From Virgisporangium ochraceum (GTDB lineage: Bacteria > Actinomycetota > Actinomycetes > Mycobacteriales > Micromonosporaceae), in the NCBI RefSeq assembly GCF_016863655.1, contig NZ_BOPH01000085.1, positions 1-64,000 of the forward strand: 64,000 nucleotides of DNA. The letters are read 5' to 3'. The notes beneath the pieces were generated by a model. That model was given only the letters and a program-made list of their open reading frames with translations, did no database searches and was not told where the DNA came from. The position numbers and the translations under genes were made by a program. This document shows, piece by piece, positions 1 through 8,628 of this stretch (its first letter is position 1; each line of letters opens with the position of its first letter).

Positions 1-186
1 CGACGATCAAGGCGACCGGCACAGACCCGGTGGGCAGATTTGCGGTGACGGGCAGTGGCGGCGGGGGTCCGTCCGGGCTGAAATGTCGGCTTTGCCCACG
101 CCTGCGTGCAGCTGCGACTCGGGACACCAGCGCCGCACGCACCGCCGCGCCGGTCGGCGGCCCGTCGCCGGCCGGGGCCAGCCCGG

Positions 187-1320
187 TCAGTCCGTGAGCT
201 GCACCGGGTTCACCAGATCGGCCGTGACGCTCAACAGCGTGAACGCCGCGAACAGCACCACCGCCACCAGCACCACCGGCGCCAGCCGGTAGTAGTCCAC
301 CGGACCGGGATCCGGCCGGCGCAACCGCGCGTAGACCCACGAGCGCACCCGCTCGAACCACGAGATCGCGATGTGACCACCGTCGGCCGGCAGCACCGGT
401 AACAGGTTGAACATGCCCAGGAAGAAGTTCAGCGACGCCAGCATGAACAGGAACGACTGGTAGTCGCCACGGTCGGCGAGCTTGCCACCGATGTGGCTGG
501 CGCCGACCATGCTCACCGGGGTCTCCGGGTCACGCTCGTCCCCCGTGATCGACGCCCACAGCGCCGGAACCTTCGACGGCAGCGACACCAGCGCCTCGAA
601 CGTCCCCTCGAACAGCGCACCGGCCTGCCGCCCGGCGAGCCCGACCGCGTCGACCGGGCCGGCGGTGCTGGTCGGCACAGCGGGCGTGACCCCGAGCAGC
701 CCGACGCCCTCGACCACCGGCAGCGCCACCGACACCGTGCGGGAGACGCCGGCCCGCTCGTACGTCAGCGCGACGTCGCGGCCCCCGGCCGCGCGGACCG
801 TCGACGTGAACGCGTCCCAGCCGCGGACCGGGCGGCCGTCGATCGAGGTGATCACGTCGCCGGGCTGCAGGCCGGCCGTGACGGCCGCGCTCGCGGGCGA
901 CACCGTGTCGATCCGCACCGGCTGGCTCTGCAGGAGGCGCTCGTCGGGCAGCGGCGAGAACGCGAACAACCCCCACAGGATGAGGAACCCGAGCGTGAAG
1001 TGGATCGCCACCCCGGCACCCATGACGACCGTGCGCTTCCACACCGGGAAGCGCCACATCGCGCGCTTCTCGTCCTCCGGCGGCACCTCGTCGAGCCGCG
1101 TCATGCCGACGATCTTCACGAACGCGCCGACCGGGATCGCCTTGACGCCGTACTCGACGCCGCGGCGGGTCACCGAGAACAGCGTCGGACCGAACCCGAC
1201 GAAGAACCGCGTGACCTTCATGCCGAACGCACGCGCGGCGGCGGCGTGCCCGATCTCGTGCAGGGTCAGCGACAACAGGATGCCGAGGGCGAAGAGCGCC
1301 ACGCCGATGCCATAGGCCAC
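187..1320 (-). CDS. rip1: Rip1-type site-2 intramembrane zinc metalloprotease (M50)
   Basis: This is a membrane-embedded zinc protease that in actinobacteria cleaves membrane-spanning anti-sigma factors. The HEIGH zinc motif is at residues 21-25 in the first membrane segment. A PDZ-like domain lies at about 125-205 (with the stretch AGLQPGDVITSIDGRPV), and the second active-site motif NLLPVLPADGGH is near residue 313, followed by a last membrane helix. At 377 residues the length is near normal. The third position of the usual LDGGH motif is Ala-Asp here, but the zinc-binding Asp is kept. Given the three ECF sigma factors with membrane partners further along, this protease is a plausible processing enzyme for such systems; that link is inference. 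Confidence 0.93.
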   Translation of the reverse strand: MAYGIGVALFALGILLSLTLHEIGHAAAARAFGMKVTRFFVGFGPTLFSVTRRGVEYGVKAIPVGAFVKIVGMTRLDEVPPEDEKRAMWRFPVWKRTVVMGAGVAIHFTLGFLILWGLFAFSPLPDERLLQSQPVRIDTVSPASAAVTAGLQPGDVITSIDGRPVRGWDAFTSTVRAAGGRDVALTYERAGVSRTVSVALPVVEGVGLLGVTPAVPTSTAGPVDAVGLAGRQAGALFEGTFEALVSLPSKVPALWASITGDERDPETPVSMVGASHIGGKLADRGDYQSFLFMLASLNFFLGMFNLLPVLPADGGHIAISWFERVRSWVYARLRRPDPGPVDYYRLAPVVLVAVVLFAAFTLLSVTADLVNPVQLTD

Positions 1321-1402
1321 GGATCGAGACTACCTACAGCCCACGCCCAGCTTCCGTGGCCACGGTCGGGTTCCTGACGACGGAAGGACCGATCCTGCGT
1401 CC

Positions 1403-2024
1403 ATGTGGAACCAGCTCCGCGGCGGCGTCGACACCGCCGAGCGCGCCACGATGTCGGCCCTGATCACCAGCAACGAGGCCCTGAAGGTCTTCCCGGCCGC
1501 CGAGCTGACCCGGACGTTCGACTTCTACGCCGGCCCGCTCCAGTCGAACGTCCAGTTCGGCAAGCTCGAGGCGACCCAGACCATCGCCAATGCTGTTCGA
1601 CGGTTCGCCCCTGCTGCCGTCGGCCGTCCGGGTCGGTGCCGGGCTGACCGCGACCGGCCGCGACGCGGATCGACGAGGGCCGGGTGCTGCTGGCGGTGTC
1701 GAGGTCGCCGTCGTCGACCTGGTCGCGGCGCCGCTCGCCCGCGTGCTGGCCGAGGCGGTGCGGGTCACCGGGCAGGCGCCGGCCACGACGGTGCTGACCC
1801 ACCCGGCGGCCTGGGCCACGACGCGCCGGGCGGTGCTCGCCGAGGCGGCCGGGCGGGCCGGGCTCGGCGGGCCCGTGCTGCTGCCCGAACCGGTCGCGGC
1901 CGGCATGTACCACCGCGGCGCCGGTTGGCTCCAAGCCCCGACGGCGTCGGTCACCAGGTACATGCTGCAGACGGAGTGGCGCAAGTACGAGCCCGTCGAC
2001 GAGGTCAGCACCGGCACCTGCTGA
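1403..2024 (+). pseudogene. decayed Hsp70/DnaK-like protein with an unrelated N-terminal fragment
   Basis: From 1590 the frame reads like the ATPase domain of actinobacterial Hsp70-like proteins: MLFDGSPLLPSAV, then VEVAVVDLVAAPLARVLAEA, TTVLTHPAAWATTRRAVLAEA and LLPEPVAAGMYH. Between the first two, the expected RIDEGRVLL segment is found in another frame (about 1665-1690), so there is a deletion plus a frameshift. The phosphate-binding start and the whole substrate domain are missing. The preceding stretch 1403-1585 has good coding bias (MSALITSNEALKVFPAAEL) but I do not recognise it; it seems to be a piece of another gene joined to the Hsp70 remnant. No functional product is expected. Confidence 0.7.
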
Positions 2025-2530
2025 CGCGTGCTCCTTGCATCGAGTGGGCTCGCCGAACGTCCGGGCACGGAAGTTGGTGGCGTACCGGACCTCCCCGGCG
2101 CGGCAGGCCCCTCTCCCGGCACGGCGGCCCTTCCCGGGTGCGATGGCCTTTGCGTTGCGCACCGCACATCGCCTTGAGCATCCTAGGAGGCTAGGTTGGT
2201 CGCCCCGGCTGGCGGGGCGGACGCTCGTCGGGCGGGCGGGCTCGCGGAATCGGCGACCGAGACAGGCGCAACCGCGCAGGTGCGGCCGGGGCAGGCGCAA
2301 CCGGGGCAGGCGCTTGGCTGTTCGCGCGCTCCGCGCAGGACGCGCGCTGGGCGCGGTCGTAAGTGGCGTCGCGCTCGGAATGGGCCGGCGGGAGCCCGTC
2401 CCTGCTGCGGGCCGCTTCCCCGGCTGCCGGGCGAGATGGGCGATCGCCCGGCGGGTGATTTCCTCGGCGGGGGTGCGAAGCTGGGCCGCGCCGTGCTTTT
2501 CCGGTGGGCGTCTCATCTGGTTCTGCAAAT
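2025..2530. other. non-coding stretch with degenerate G/C-rich repeats
   Basis: No convincing gene is seen here; reading frames on both strands are rich in Arg/Gly/Pro and lack domain signatures. Around 2265-2320 a unit like GGGGCAGGCGCAACC recurs imperfectly two to three times. The stretch separates the Hsp70 remnant from the 3' end of the GH48 gene and may be decayed coding DNA. Confidence 0.4.
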
Positions 2531-2532
2531 GC

Positions 2533-2563
2533 GGGCGGCCGGGACGCATGGTCCCGGCCGCCC
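2533..2563 (-). terminator. perfect 13-bp stem-loop after the GH48 gene
   Basis: GGGCGGCCGGGAC and its exact complement are separated by the loop GCATG. The hairpin starts 17 bp beyond the GH48 stop codon on the minus strand. There is no U-tract, as is common for actinobacterial terminators. Confidence 0.75.
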
Positions 2564-2579
2564 TTGGTGCGGGGTTCTG

Positions 2580-5498
2580 CTAGCCGGTCGGGAAGAGGCG
2601 GCCGTAGTCGGCGTAGGCCATGGCCACGTCGGACTGGGCCCAGAACCGGTGGTAGTTGAACGTCGGAGCGGGACCACCGTCGAGGTAGGCCTGGATCTTC
2701 GGCCAGGCCGGGTCGTTCTTGTAGAAGGAACGGATGTCGACGAAGGTCTTGCCCGGGGCGATCACGTCACCGTTGGGCATCTCGCCGGTCCAGCCCGGAG
2801 GCAGGTACAGGCCCTGGCCGGTGCCGGCGTTGTACACGTCGTCGAAGCGGCGGTAGTCCTCGCGGGTCTCCGTCGTCGAGACGCCCTGCGCGTCGGCGTT
2901 GGCGTTCAACGCGTCGAGCAGGCCCTTGGCGGTGGTCTTGGCCGCGGCGTTGCCGCTCTTGGCCGCGTACCAGGTCAGGGTGCGGGCGTAGGCGCCGGCC
3001 ACGCCGACGTCACGACCGGTCGCGGTGACCGTGACGCGCAGGTTGGAGTTGGCGGCCGGGCTGGACGGGTTCCAGGTGGCCGGAGCACCGCTCCACTGCA
3101 GGTCGGACGGGATCGCGAAGTTCCCGCCGGTGCCGATCGTCGTGTTGGCGATCGCCCACGGCACCCACTTGTCGAGGATCGCCTTGGCCTTGGCGTTGCC
3201 GGTCTCGTAGTAGAGCTCGGCGACGCGCTGCAGCGACCACACCTGCATACCGAACCACTGGTTGGAGCCCGGGTCGTGGTAGACGGGGTGGTCGTCGTAG
3301 TACATGCCGTAGAACGTCGGCGTACCCGCCGGCGGCTGGGCGTAGGCCCCGTCCCAGCTGTTCGTCGCGCCACCGGCGATCGCGCCGTCGGCCGACTGCA
3401 GCCACTGGTAGAACTCGAGCTGACGGTTCATCGAGCTCGTCCAGTCGGTGACCGCGGTGGGGCTCTTCATGTTGCCCGACAGCTCCGGCGTGTTCACCAG
3501 CGCCCAGGCCGCGAACGGGTTCTGGTACCCGAAGTGGTTGTGGCTCGAGCCGATGCGCCACGACCAGCCGGCCGCGGGGTCGGTGGCGCCGCCCCACGCG
3601 TAGTACCAGCTGAGCAGGTAGTGCATCGAGTTCTTGCCGCTGCCGGCGGGGCAGGTCGTCGGACCGACGCAGTTGCCGATCCGCTTGAAGTACTTGTCGA
3701 ACATGGCGTAACGGAGGTAGTCACCCATCTTGGCCGCCTTGGCGACGGTGGCCGAGACGTCCGCCTGCTTGTTCTGCTCCTTGGCCCACTTCAGCGCCCA
3801 GTAGGCGGCCTGAATCGCGCGGGCGTCGGCGTCGGGGGCGTTGGTGTACTTCCACTGCTTCGCCGGCGCGCCGGAGTCCCTGATGGAGATGTCCAGGAAG
3901 CCGTTCGGTCCACCGTGGACGAACGTGTCACAGGAGGGCTGCGGCACGGTCTCCCACACCGACTCCTGCGGACCCCGCTGGAACGTGTTGATGTACGCCG
4001 GACGCGTGGTGCCGTCGCCGCACCGGCCGAAGCCGTAGGTGTTGTCGACGTCGAGCAGCCAGTGCATGCCGTAGATCTGGCCGGTGCCGTAGGCCGACTG
4101 CAGTTCGCCGCGCAGCGGGTCCTGGCCCACCGGAACGCTCGACTGCAGCGCCGACGGGTACTGGCTGGGCAGGTTGTACTCGGCCGCGTACTGCGGGGTG
4201 CCGTTCACTCCGGCCGTGGGCTGGTCGGCCTGCGACGGGATGATGTACTTCTCCATCACGGTCCACGAGTTGTTGAACGGGGCCCAGTTCTGGGTGACCC
4301 GTCCGTACTGCGCCTCGAGCCAGATCCAGTAGCTGAACGCCTCGGAGGTGGTCTCGTGGCCGTGGTCGGGCGCCTCGACGATCAGCGTCTCGATCGAGTG
4401 GTACGGCACGCCCTCCGGACTGAAGTAACCGGAGTTCTTGATCTTGCCGTACTGGGCGAGGAACCGGGTGATGTACTCGTTGTCGCCGCCCGGCACGTCC
4501 TTGTCGACCTCGGTCGCGGTGACGGCGAGCGTCGGGTAGCCGCTGGCGGTGGCCGAGATGGTGGCCGTGCTGCTCGTCGTGTCGGAGTCGTTGGCCGCGC
4601 TGAAGGTGACGTTGACGCCCGTGCTCCAGTTCGTCGGCGTCAGCGTGATCGACCCCGGCGAGACGGTGATGTCGGGGTCACCGGTGCGGGTCAGCGGAAT
4701 CGTGACGCTGCCGCTCGGCGCCGCGCTCAGCTTGTAGTTGACCGTCGCTGAGCCGCCCTCGGGAACGCTGATCGACGGCGGGGTCGCGATGATCGTCGGA
4801 CCGTTCGACGGTGCCACCGTGAAGCTGCGCTCGGCGGTGGCCGTGCCGGTCGCGTTGTCGTACGCCTTCGCCTGGACGGTGTAGCTGCCGGCCGGCAGGT
4901 CCTCCATCGTGTAGCCGTACGGCGAGCTGGTGTCGGTGTTGATCAGCAGGCCGTTGCGGTAGAACTCGACCTTGCTCACGGTTCCGTCGGGGTCGCTCGC
5001 CGTCGCGCTCAGCGCGACGTCGGCGGGCGCCACGTAGGGACCGGGAAGCGCGGCCAGGCTGACCGACGGCGACTGGTTGTTACCGGGGCTGCCACAGGTG
5101 ACGCCGTTGAGCGTGAACGAGGTGGGCTTCGGGTTCTGCCCGGTGTGCGAGCCGTTGAAGCCGAAGGTCACCGAGCCGCCCGACGGCACGTTGCCGTTCC
5201 AGGCCTCGTTGGTGGCGGTGACGTTCTGTCCGCTCTGCGTGATCTTCGACGACCAGTAGTTGGTGACCCGCTGGCCGGAGTTCGCGTACGTCCAGCCGAG
5301 GTTCCAGCCGGTGAGCGCGTCACCCCGGTTGTTGATCGTGACGTTGGCCGTGAAGCCGTTGTTCCAGTCGGTGGAGGCATAGGTGACGTCGCACTGGACA
5401 GCCGCGTAGGCGGTGGTGGGGATGCTGACCAGGCCGGTCGTGACCAGCACGCCGGCGGCGGCGAAGGTCGTCCAGCGTCTAGTTCGGGGAAACTTCAT
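2580..5498 (-). CDS. secreted GH48 cellobiohydrolase with N-terminal CBM2
   Basis: This is a processive exocellulase releasing cellobiose from cellulose chains, exported from the cell. Order of parts: signal peptide 1-32 (cleavage near AYA-A), CBM2 cellulose-binding domain about 35-136 with its conserved Trp residues, a bacterial Ig-like domain about 142-230, a Calx-beta-like domain about 233-330, then the GH48 catalytic domain from about 340 to the end. The GH48 signature HGHETTSEAF holds the likely general acid Glu386. The start ATG at 5498 was chosen over an upstream in-frame start because a signal peptide follows directly and GAGGAG precedes it by about 10 bases. The 972 residues suit a multi-domain GH48. 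Two CelR-type boxes lie upstream, so cellobiose induction is expected from known family biology. A stem-loop follows the stop. Confidence 0.95.
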   Translation of the reverse strand: MKFPRTRRWTTFAAAGVLVTTGLVSIPTTAYAAVQCDVTYASTDWNNGFTANVTINNRGDALTGWNLGWTYANSGQRVTNYWSSKITQSGQNVTATNEAWNGNVPSGGSVTFGFNGSHTGQNPKPTSFTLNGVTCGSPGNNQSPSVSLAALPGPYVAPADVALSATASDPDGTVSKVEFYRNGLLINTDTSSPYGYTMEDLPAGSYTVQAKAYDNATGTATAERSFTVAPSNGPTIIATPPSISVPEGGSATVNYKLSAAPSGSVTIPLTRTGDPDITVSPGSITLTPTNWSTGVNVTFSAANDSDTTSSTATISATASGYPTLAVTATEVDKDVPGGDNEYITRFLAQYGKIKNSGYFSPEGVPYHSIETLIVEAPDHGHETTSEAFSYWIWLEAQYGRVTQNWAPFNNSWTVMEKYIIPSQADQPTAGVNGTPQYAAEYNLPSQYPSALQSSVPVGQDPLRGELQSAYGTGQIYGMHWLLDVDNTYGFGRCGDGTTRPAYINTFQRGPQESVWETVPQPSCDTFVHGGPNGFLDISIRDSGAPAKQWKYTNAPDADARAIQAAYWALKWAKEQNKQADVSATVAKAAKMGDYLRYAMFDKYFKRIGNCVGPTTCPAGSGKNSMHYLLSWYYAWGGATDPAAGWSWRIGSSHNHFGYQNPFAAWALVNTPELSGNMKSPTAVTDWTSSMNRQLEFYQWLQSADGAIAGGATNSWDGAYAQPPAGTPTFYGMYYDDHPVYHDPGSNQWFGMQVWSLQRVAELYYETGNAKAKAILDKWVPWAIANTTIGTGGNFAIPSDLQWSGAPATWNPSSPAANSNLRVTVTATGRDVGVAGAYARTLTWYAAKSGNAAAKTTAKGLLDALNANADAQGVSTTETREDYRRFDDVYNAGTGQGLYLPPGWTGEMPNGDVIAPGKTFVDIRSFYKNDPAWPKIQAYLDGGPAPTFNYHRFWAQSDVAMAYADYGRLFPTG

Positions 5499-5622
5499 GC
5501 GTTGCTGACTCCTCGCGAGAACGCCCTCGGGTCGCCGCGGGACCGCTGCGGCGCTGGGGTGTGGAGGGCGGGAACGGGGGTCGCGGGGTCGGCTCCCTGC
5601 TCGCGATGACGGCAGTCTGCCA

Positions 5623-5636
5623 TGGGAGCGCTTCCA
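5623..5636. promoter_or_regulatory. CelR/CebR-type operator, proximal copy
   Basis: TGGGAGCGCTTCCA differs at one base from the 14-bp palindrome TGGGAGCGCTCCCA known as the binding site of the LacI-family cellulase repressors CelR and CebR. It lies 125 bp upstream of the GH48 start. Confidence 0.85.
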
Positions 5637-5752
5637 GCGCCAGTCGTCTATGCCCACCGCATTTGTGCAGGCCGCTGACCTGGAAAGATCTAAATCTGTC
5701 GTCGGCCGTTCACAAACTCGAAAAGAACAGCTACAGTTCGGTCACCCACATT

Positions 5753-5766
5753 TGGGAGCGCTCCCA
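5753..5766. promoter_or_regulatory. CelR/CebR-type operator, perfect copy
   Basis: TGGGAGCGCTCCCA is an exact match to the 14-bp palindrome bound by CelR/CebR repressors, which release DNA when cellobiose is present. It lies about 255 bp upstream of the GH48 start and 130 bp from the weaker copy, so looping between the two is possible. Confidence 0.92.
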
Positions 5767-5899
5767 CAGCGCAGGTCCGGAAGGAGGCGCACCCACCGCA
5801 GTTCCCGCGTGGTTCGGCTCCCGCGCGCAGCCCCACCCAGTTCCCACATGCTCCCGGCGGGGACGAGCACTTACTCGTCCCCGTCGGTGAATCCCCCCG

Positions 5900-6304
5900 C
5901 TACGGGTTGCGTAGCCGGCGGCTCGTGCCCAGCACGCAGGCGGCCGCCACGATCAGCATCGGGTGCGAGTACCCGCGGTACGGGCTCGGCGGAATCGACG
6001 AGTACGGCTCGGTCACGCTCGCCAGGTAGCGGTTCGCCAGCTCCGTCAGCAGGATGTACCGGATCAGCGGCCGGTGGGCCGGCGCCTTGTCGAGGGTGCG
6101 TACCGACTCGAGCAGCGTGGTCCCGATCTCGTGGAGCACCCTCGCCAGCACCGGATCCGCCCGGGCGTCGTCGATGATGCGCTGGCCGTACTCGGCGCGC
6201 AGCTCGGTGAGCGTCAGGCCCCTCTGGGCACGGCCGTAGCGGAAGCGGTCGACATAGTGCGGACGGCGTGCGAACAGTCGCATCAGCAGCGCCGAACCGA
6301 TCAT
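5900..6304 (-). CDS. hypothetical protein with C-terminal hydrophobic segment
   Basis: A 134-residue protein that I do not recognise. It has an Arg/Glu-rich helical middle (about 20-90) and a hydrophobic run near the C-terminus (MLIVAAACVLGTS), which could be one membrane segment. The ATG at 6304 was preferred over a further upstream start because the latter overlaps the end of the Acg-type gene. With this start it lies 23 bp downstream of that gene on the same strand, so the two are probably cotranscribed. Confidence 0.6.
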   Translation of the reverse strand: MIGSALLMRLFARRPHYVDRFRYGRAQRGLTLTELRAEYGQRIIDDARADPVLARVLHEIGTTLLESVRTLDKAPAHRPLIRYILLTELANRYLASVTEPYSSIPPSPYRGYSHPMLIVAAACVLGTSRRLRNP

Positions 6305-6327
6305 GGGTCGAAGGGTACGGCACCCTC

Positions 6328-7287
6328 TCAACGAAGCTCGACGATCTCCGGCGCGGGCAGGCGCGGGGTCCCGGTCGTCGTGGTCTCGTCGTGGGCGACG
6401 CCGAGGCGCACCACCAGGTACGGGTAGCCGACGTGCGACACCAGCTGCCGCAGCAGCAGCCGCGTGCTCGCGATCTCCGCCGGCGAGCTCTCCGGCAGCA
6501 GCGTCAGCCCGTTGTCGACCGCGTCGAGCCAGGCGGCCGACAGCGCCTCCCCGGCCCGCAGCCAGTCGACCGGCCGGTCACCGGTCCCGTAGATGACCGC
6601 GTGCACGGCGCGCTCGTCGTGCCCGGTCGGGACGGTGAGGGTCCCGTCGACGCCGAAGTCGCGACCCGGAACCGTCGTCTCCGGGGCCGAGCGCGGGATG
6701 GCCGCGTCCGGTACCCCGGTGCCCGCCTCCCGCGCTCCGCCGACCCAGCCGGCGAGCTCGGCCCGTTGCCGGTCGTCGGAGCCCTCGGCACGCAGCGCGC
6801 GGTCGACCGCGACCGCCAGCTCGACCACCTGCTTCGGCTGCAGCACGTGGATCCGCAGCCCGGTTCCGGTCACCGCGTCGGTCACGGCCGCGAGGGCGTC
6901 CGGGGGGACCGGCACAGGCGCGACCGGCCGGCGGTCGGTGTGCCGGCGCGGCACGGCGGCCACGCGGCGGACCGCGTGCGGGTCGGGCTCACCGGGTCCG
7001 GTCACCCGGACGCTGGCCACCGCTCCCTCGGGCGCGCCGGTCCGCTCGACCTCGGCGTGCCAGCCCTCGGCCGCGAGCGCGACCACGGCGTGGTGCAGGG
7101 CCGCACCGCAGCTCACGAGCATCATGTGACCCTCGGGGTCGAGCTCGCGGAGCTGCCGTGACGGCTCGGTGTGCAGGTCGAGCCGGTCACCGTCGACGAC
7201 GAACCGCCAGGGCTGGGTGTTGTGGATCGACGGTGCCCGTCCGGCCACCGTCACCGCTCCGGTCAGTGCCCGCGTGACGTCGCTCAT
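6328..7287 (-). CDS. Acg-family FMN-binding nitroreductase-like oxidoreductase
   Basis: 319 residues resembling the actinobacterial Acg family (Rv2032 type), a duplicated nitroreductase fold thought to bind FMN but often enzymatically inactive. The N-terminal signature RAPSIHNTQPWRF is at about residues 17-29 and a second half follows from about 160, with PRRHTDRRPV in between at about 113-122. In mycobacteria such genes belong to hypoxia/stress regulons; nothing here proves that regulation. It heads a likely two-gene unit with the downstream hypothetical gene. Confidence 0.85.
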   Translation of the reverse strand: MSDVTRALTGAVTVAGRAPSIHNTQPWRFVVDGDRLDLHTEPSRQLRELDPEGHMMLVSCGAALHHAVVALAAEGWHAEVERTGAPEGAVASVRVTGPGEPDPHAVRRVAAVPRRHTDRRPVAPVPVPPDALAAVTDAVTGTGLRIHVLQPKQVVELAVAVDRALRAEGSDDRQRAELAGWVGGAREAGTGVPDAAIPRSAPETTVPGRDFGVDGTLTVPTGHDERAVHAVIYGTGDRPVDWLRAGEALSAAWLDAVDNGLTLLPESSPAEIASTRLLLRQLVSHVGYPYLVVRLGVAHDETTTTGTPRLPAPEIVELR

Positions 7288-7390
7288 GGTGTGGTCCTCT
7301 CTCCGTCCGTACGCCTCCAGCCTGCTCCCCCCGCGGACCGCGCGGTAGAGGCCAAGGTCCCGCCGGGGCCCGGGGCGGGTCGGGACCTTC

Positions 7391-7424
7391 GGCCCGGCCC
7401 GCCCGGCCCGCCCGGCCCGCCCGG
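7391..7424. repeat. short tandem repeat of a 9-bp GC unit
   Basis: About four copies of GGCCCGCCC-like units in a row, directly before the stop of the aminotransferase gene (minus strand). Low sequence complexity; it could act as a transcription end but has no clear hairpin. Confidence 0.6.
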
Positions 7425-7426
7425 CG

Positions 7427-8608
7427 TCAACCCGTGAGACCGGCGGCGGCCAGGCGCCCGGGCAGCGTGCGCAACGCGTCCACCGGTTCGGCGCTGAAGA
7501 CGAAACGGAGGTGACGCGCGGCGACCGCGTCGCCCCAGCCGCCCATCGCCGTGGCCGCGACCGCCCCCTCCCGCAGCAGCGCGGCCGACACCCGCGCCGG
7601 TTCGAGGCCGAGCGTGACGGTGTCGATCAGCAGCGACCACCCGCCGCCGGGGCGTACCACGGGCAGGCCGGCCGTCGCGGCGAGGATGGTGTCGCGCCGG
7701 CGTTCGAGCTCGGCGGCGCACGCCGCGACGTGACCGTGGTCGCCGCGCAGCACCGCGGTCGCGGCGGCGCGGGCGATGCCGACGGGCGTCGTGGTGTTGT
7801 AGACGTGGACCCAGCCGACCGCGTCGACAAGTGACCGGGGACCGGCGACCCAGCCGACCCGCCACCCGATCATCCGGAACTCCTTGGACAGCGAGCCGAC
7901 GACGAGCGTGCGCTCGGCCATCCCCTCGTAGCGCACGGGATGCAGCGGCTCGCGGCCGTCGAACAGGATCCGTTCCATCGCCGCGTCGTAGATGAGGATC
8001 AGGTCGTTCGTGACGCACACCTCGCTGACGGCGCGCCATTCGTCGTCGGTGAGGACGGCGCCGCTGGGCATCGACGGGCTCATCATGACGACGGCGCGCG
8101 CCGTCCTGGCCCTGTCCCGCAGGGCATCGAGGTCGAGCCGCCACTCGTCGTCCTCGACCCGGTAGGGCACGAACGTCGGCACGCCGCCGGCGAGGCGCAC
8201 GCGGTTCACCAGTCCGGCGTAGGCGGGATCGGTGAGGATCACCTCGTCGCCGGGGTCGACCGTCGCGAGGAGACAGTCGAGCACGCCCTCGGTGCCGCCG
8301 CTGGTGACGACGATCCGGTCGGCCGGGTCGTACCGCTCGCCGCAGCGGTCGACGAGGAGGTCGCTGATGGCCGCGCGCAGGTCCTCGTCGCCGGTGAACG
8401 GCAGCCACGAGTTCGCCCTCGGCGTGGTGAGCGCTTCCGCGGTGACCGGCACCGCCTCCGGCGGCAGGGGCAGGTCGGTGTCGAGGTTCTCCAGGCGCAG
8501 CACCGGCCACCGCGTGCTGGCGCGGACCACGTCGCGCGCCACCCGGTCGATGCCGAAGCCGTGCACGCCCGCCATCCGCGCTGCGGGCCTGACTCGTGTG
8601 GTAGCCAT
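7427..8608 (-). CDS. PLP-dependent class I/II aminotransferase
   Basis: A 393-residue fold-type I PLP enzyme. The cofactor lysine lies in GSLSKEFRMIGWRVGW, and the Tyr/Asp environment is seen in TDPAYAGLV and LILIYDAAMER. The substrate cannot be read from sequence. It is transcribed away from an XRE-cupin regulator gene only 20 bp away, so the regulator probably controls both. The ATG at 8608 sits just after a -10-like TATAGT on the minus strand, suggesting a leaderless message. A GC-rich tandem repeat abuts the stop. Confidence 0.88.
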   Translation of the reverse strand: MATTRVRPAARMAGVHGFGIDRVARDVVRASTRWPVLRLENLDTDLPLPPEAVPVTAEALTTPRANSWLPFTGDEDLRAAISDLLVDRCGERYDPADRIVVTSGGTEGVLDCLLATVDPGDEVILTDPAYAGLVNRVRLAGGVPTFVPYRVEDDEWRLDLDALRDRARTARAVVMMSPSMPSGAVLTDDEWRAVSEVCVTNDLILIYDAAMERILFDGREPLHPVRYEGMAERTLVVGSLSKEFRMIGWRVGWVAGPRSLVDAVGWVHVYNTTTPVGIARAAATAVLRGDHGHVAACAAELERRRDTILAATAGLPVVRPGGGWSLLIDTVTLGLEPARVSAALLREGAVAATAMGGWGDAVAARHLRFVFSAEPVDALRTLPGRLAAAGLTG

Positions 8609-8614
8609 GGTTGG

Positions 8615-8626
8615 CTACTATAGTAG
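8615..8626. promoter_or_regulatory. symmetric divergent -10 element and operator
   Basis: CTACTATAGTAG is a perfect 12-bp palindrome lying exactly between the two divergent start codons (8608 minus, 8629 plus). Because it is symmetric it presents TATAGT as a -10-like hexamer to both strands, each ending 4-8 bases before a start codon. A bound regulator would block both promoters. Confidence 0.65.
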
Positions 8627-8628
8627 GC

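Larger units (their letters stand above)
5499..5899. other. GH48 promoter region and convergent spacer
   Basis: No gene is seen. The stretch holds the GH48 ribosome-binding site (GAGGAG, about 5507-5512 on the minus strand) and two CelR-type operators listed separately. An AT-richer block at about 5680-5755 probably carries the promoter. Confidence 0.6.

Noticed and set aside
1..186. End of a gene entering from the left edge
   Set aside because: No frame shows domain-level similarity or steady codon bias over this short stretch, so no call was made.
2196..4751. Very long plus-strand open frame opposite the GH48 gene
   Set aside because: It is Arg/Val/Gly-rich, lies antisense to a clear multi-domain cellulase and has no domain signature; long antisense frames are expected at this GC content.
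7391..7424. Terminator after the aminotransferase gene
   Set aside because: The GC tandem repeat has no clear stem-loop, so it was listed only as a repeat.
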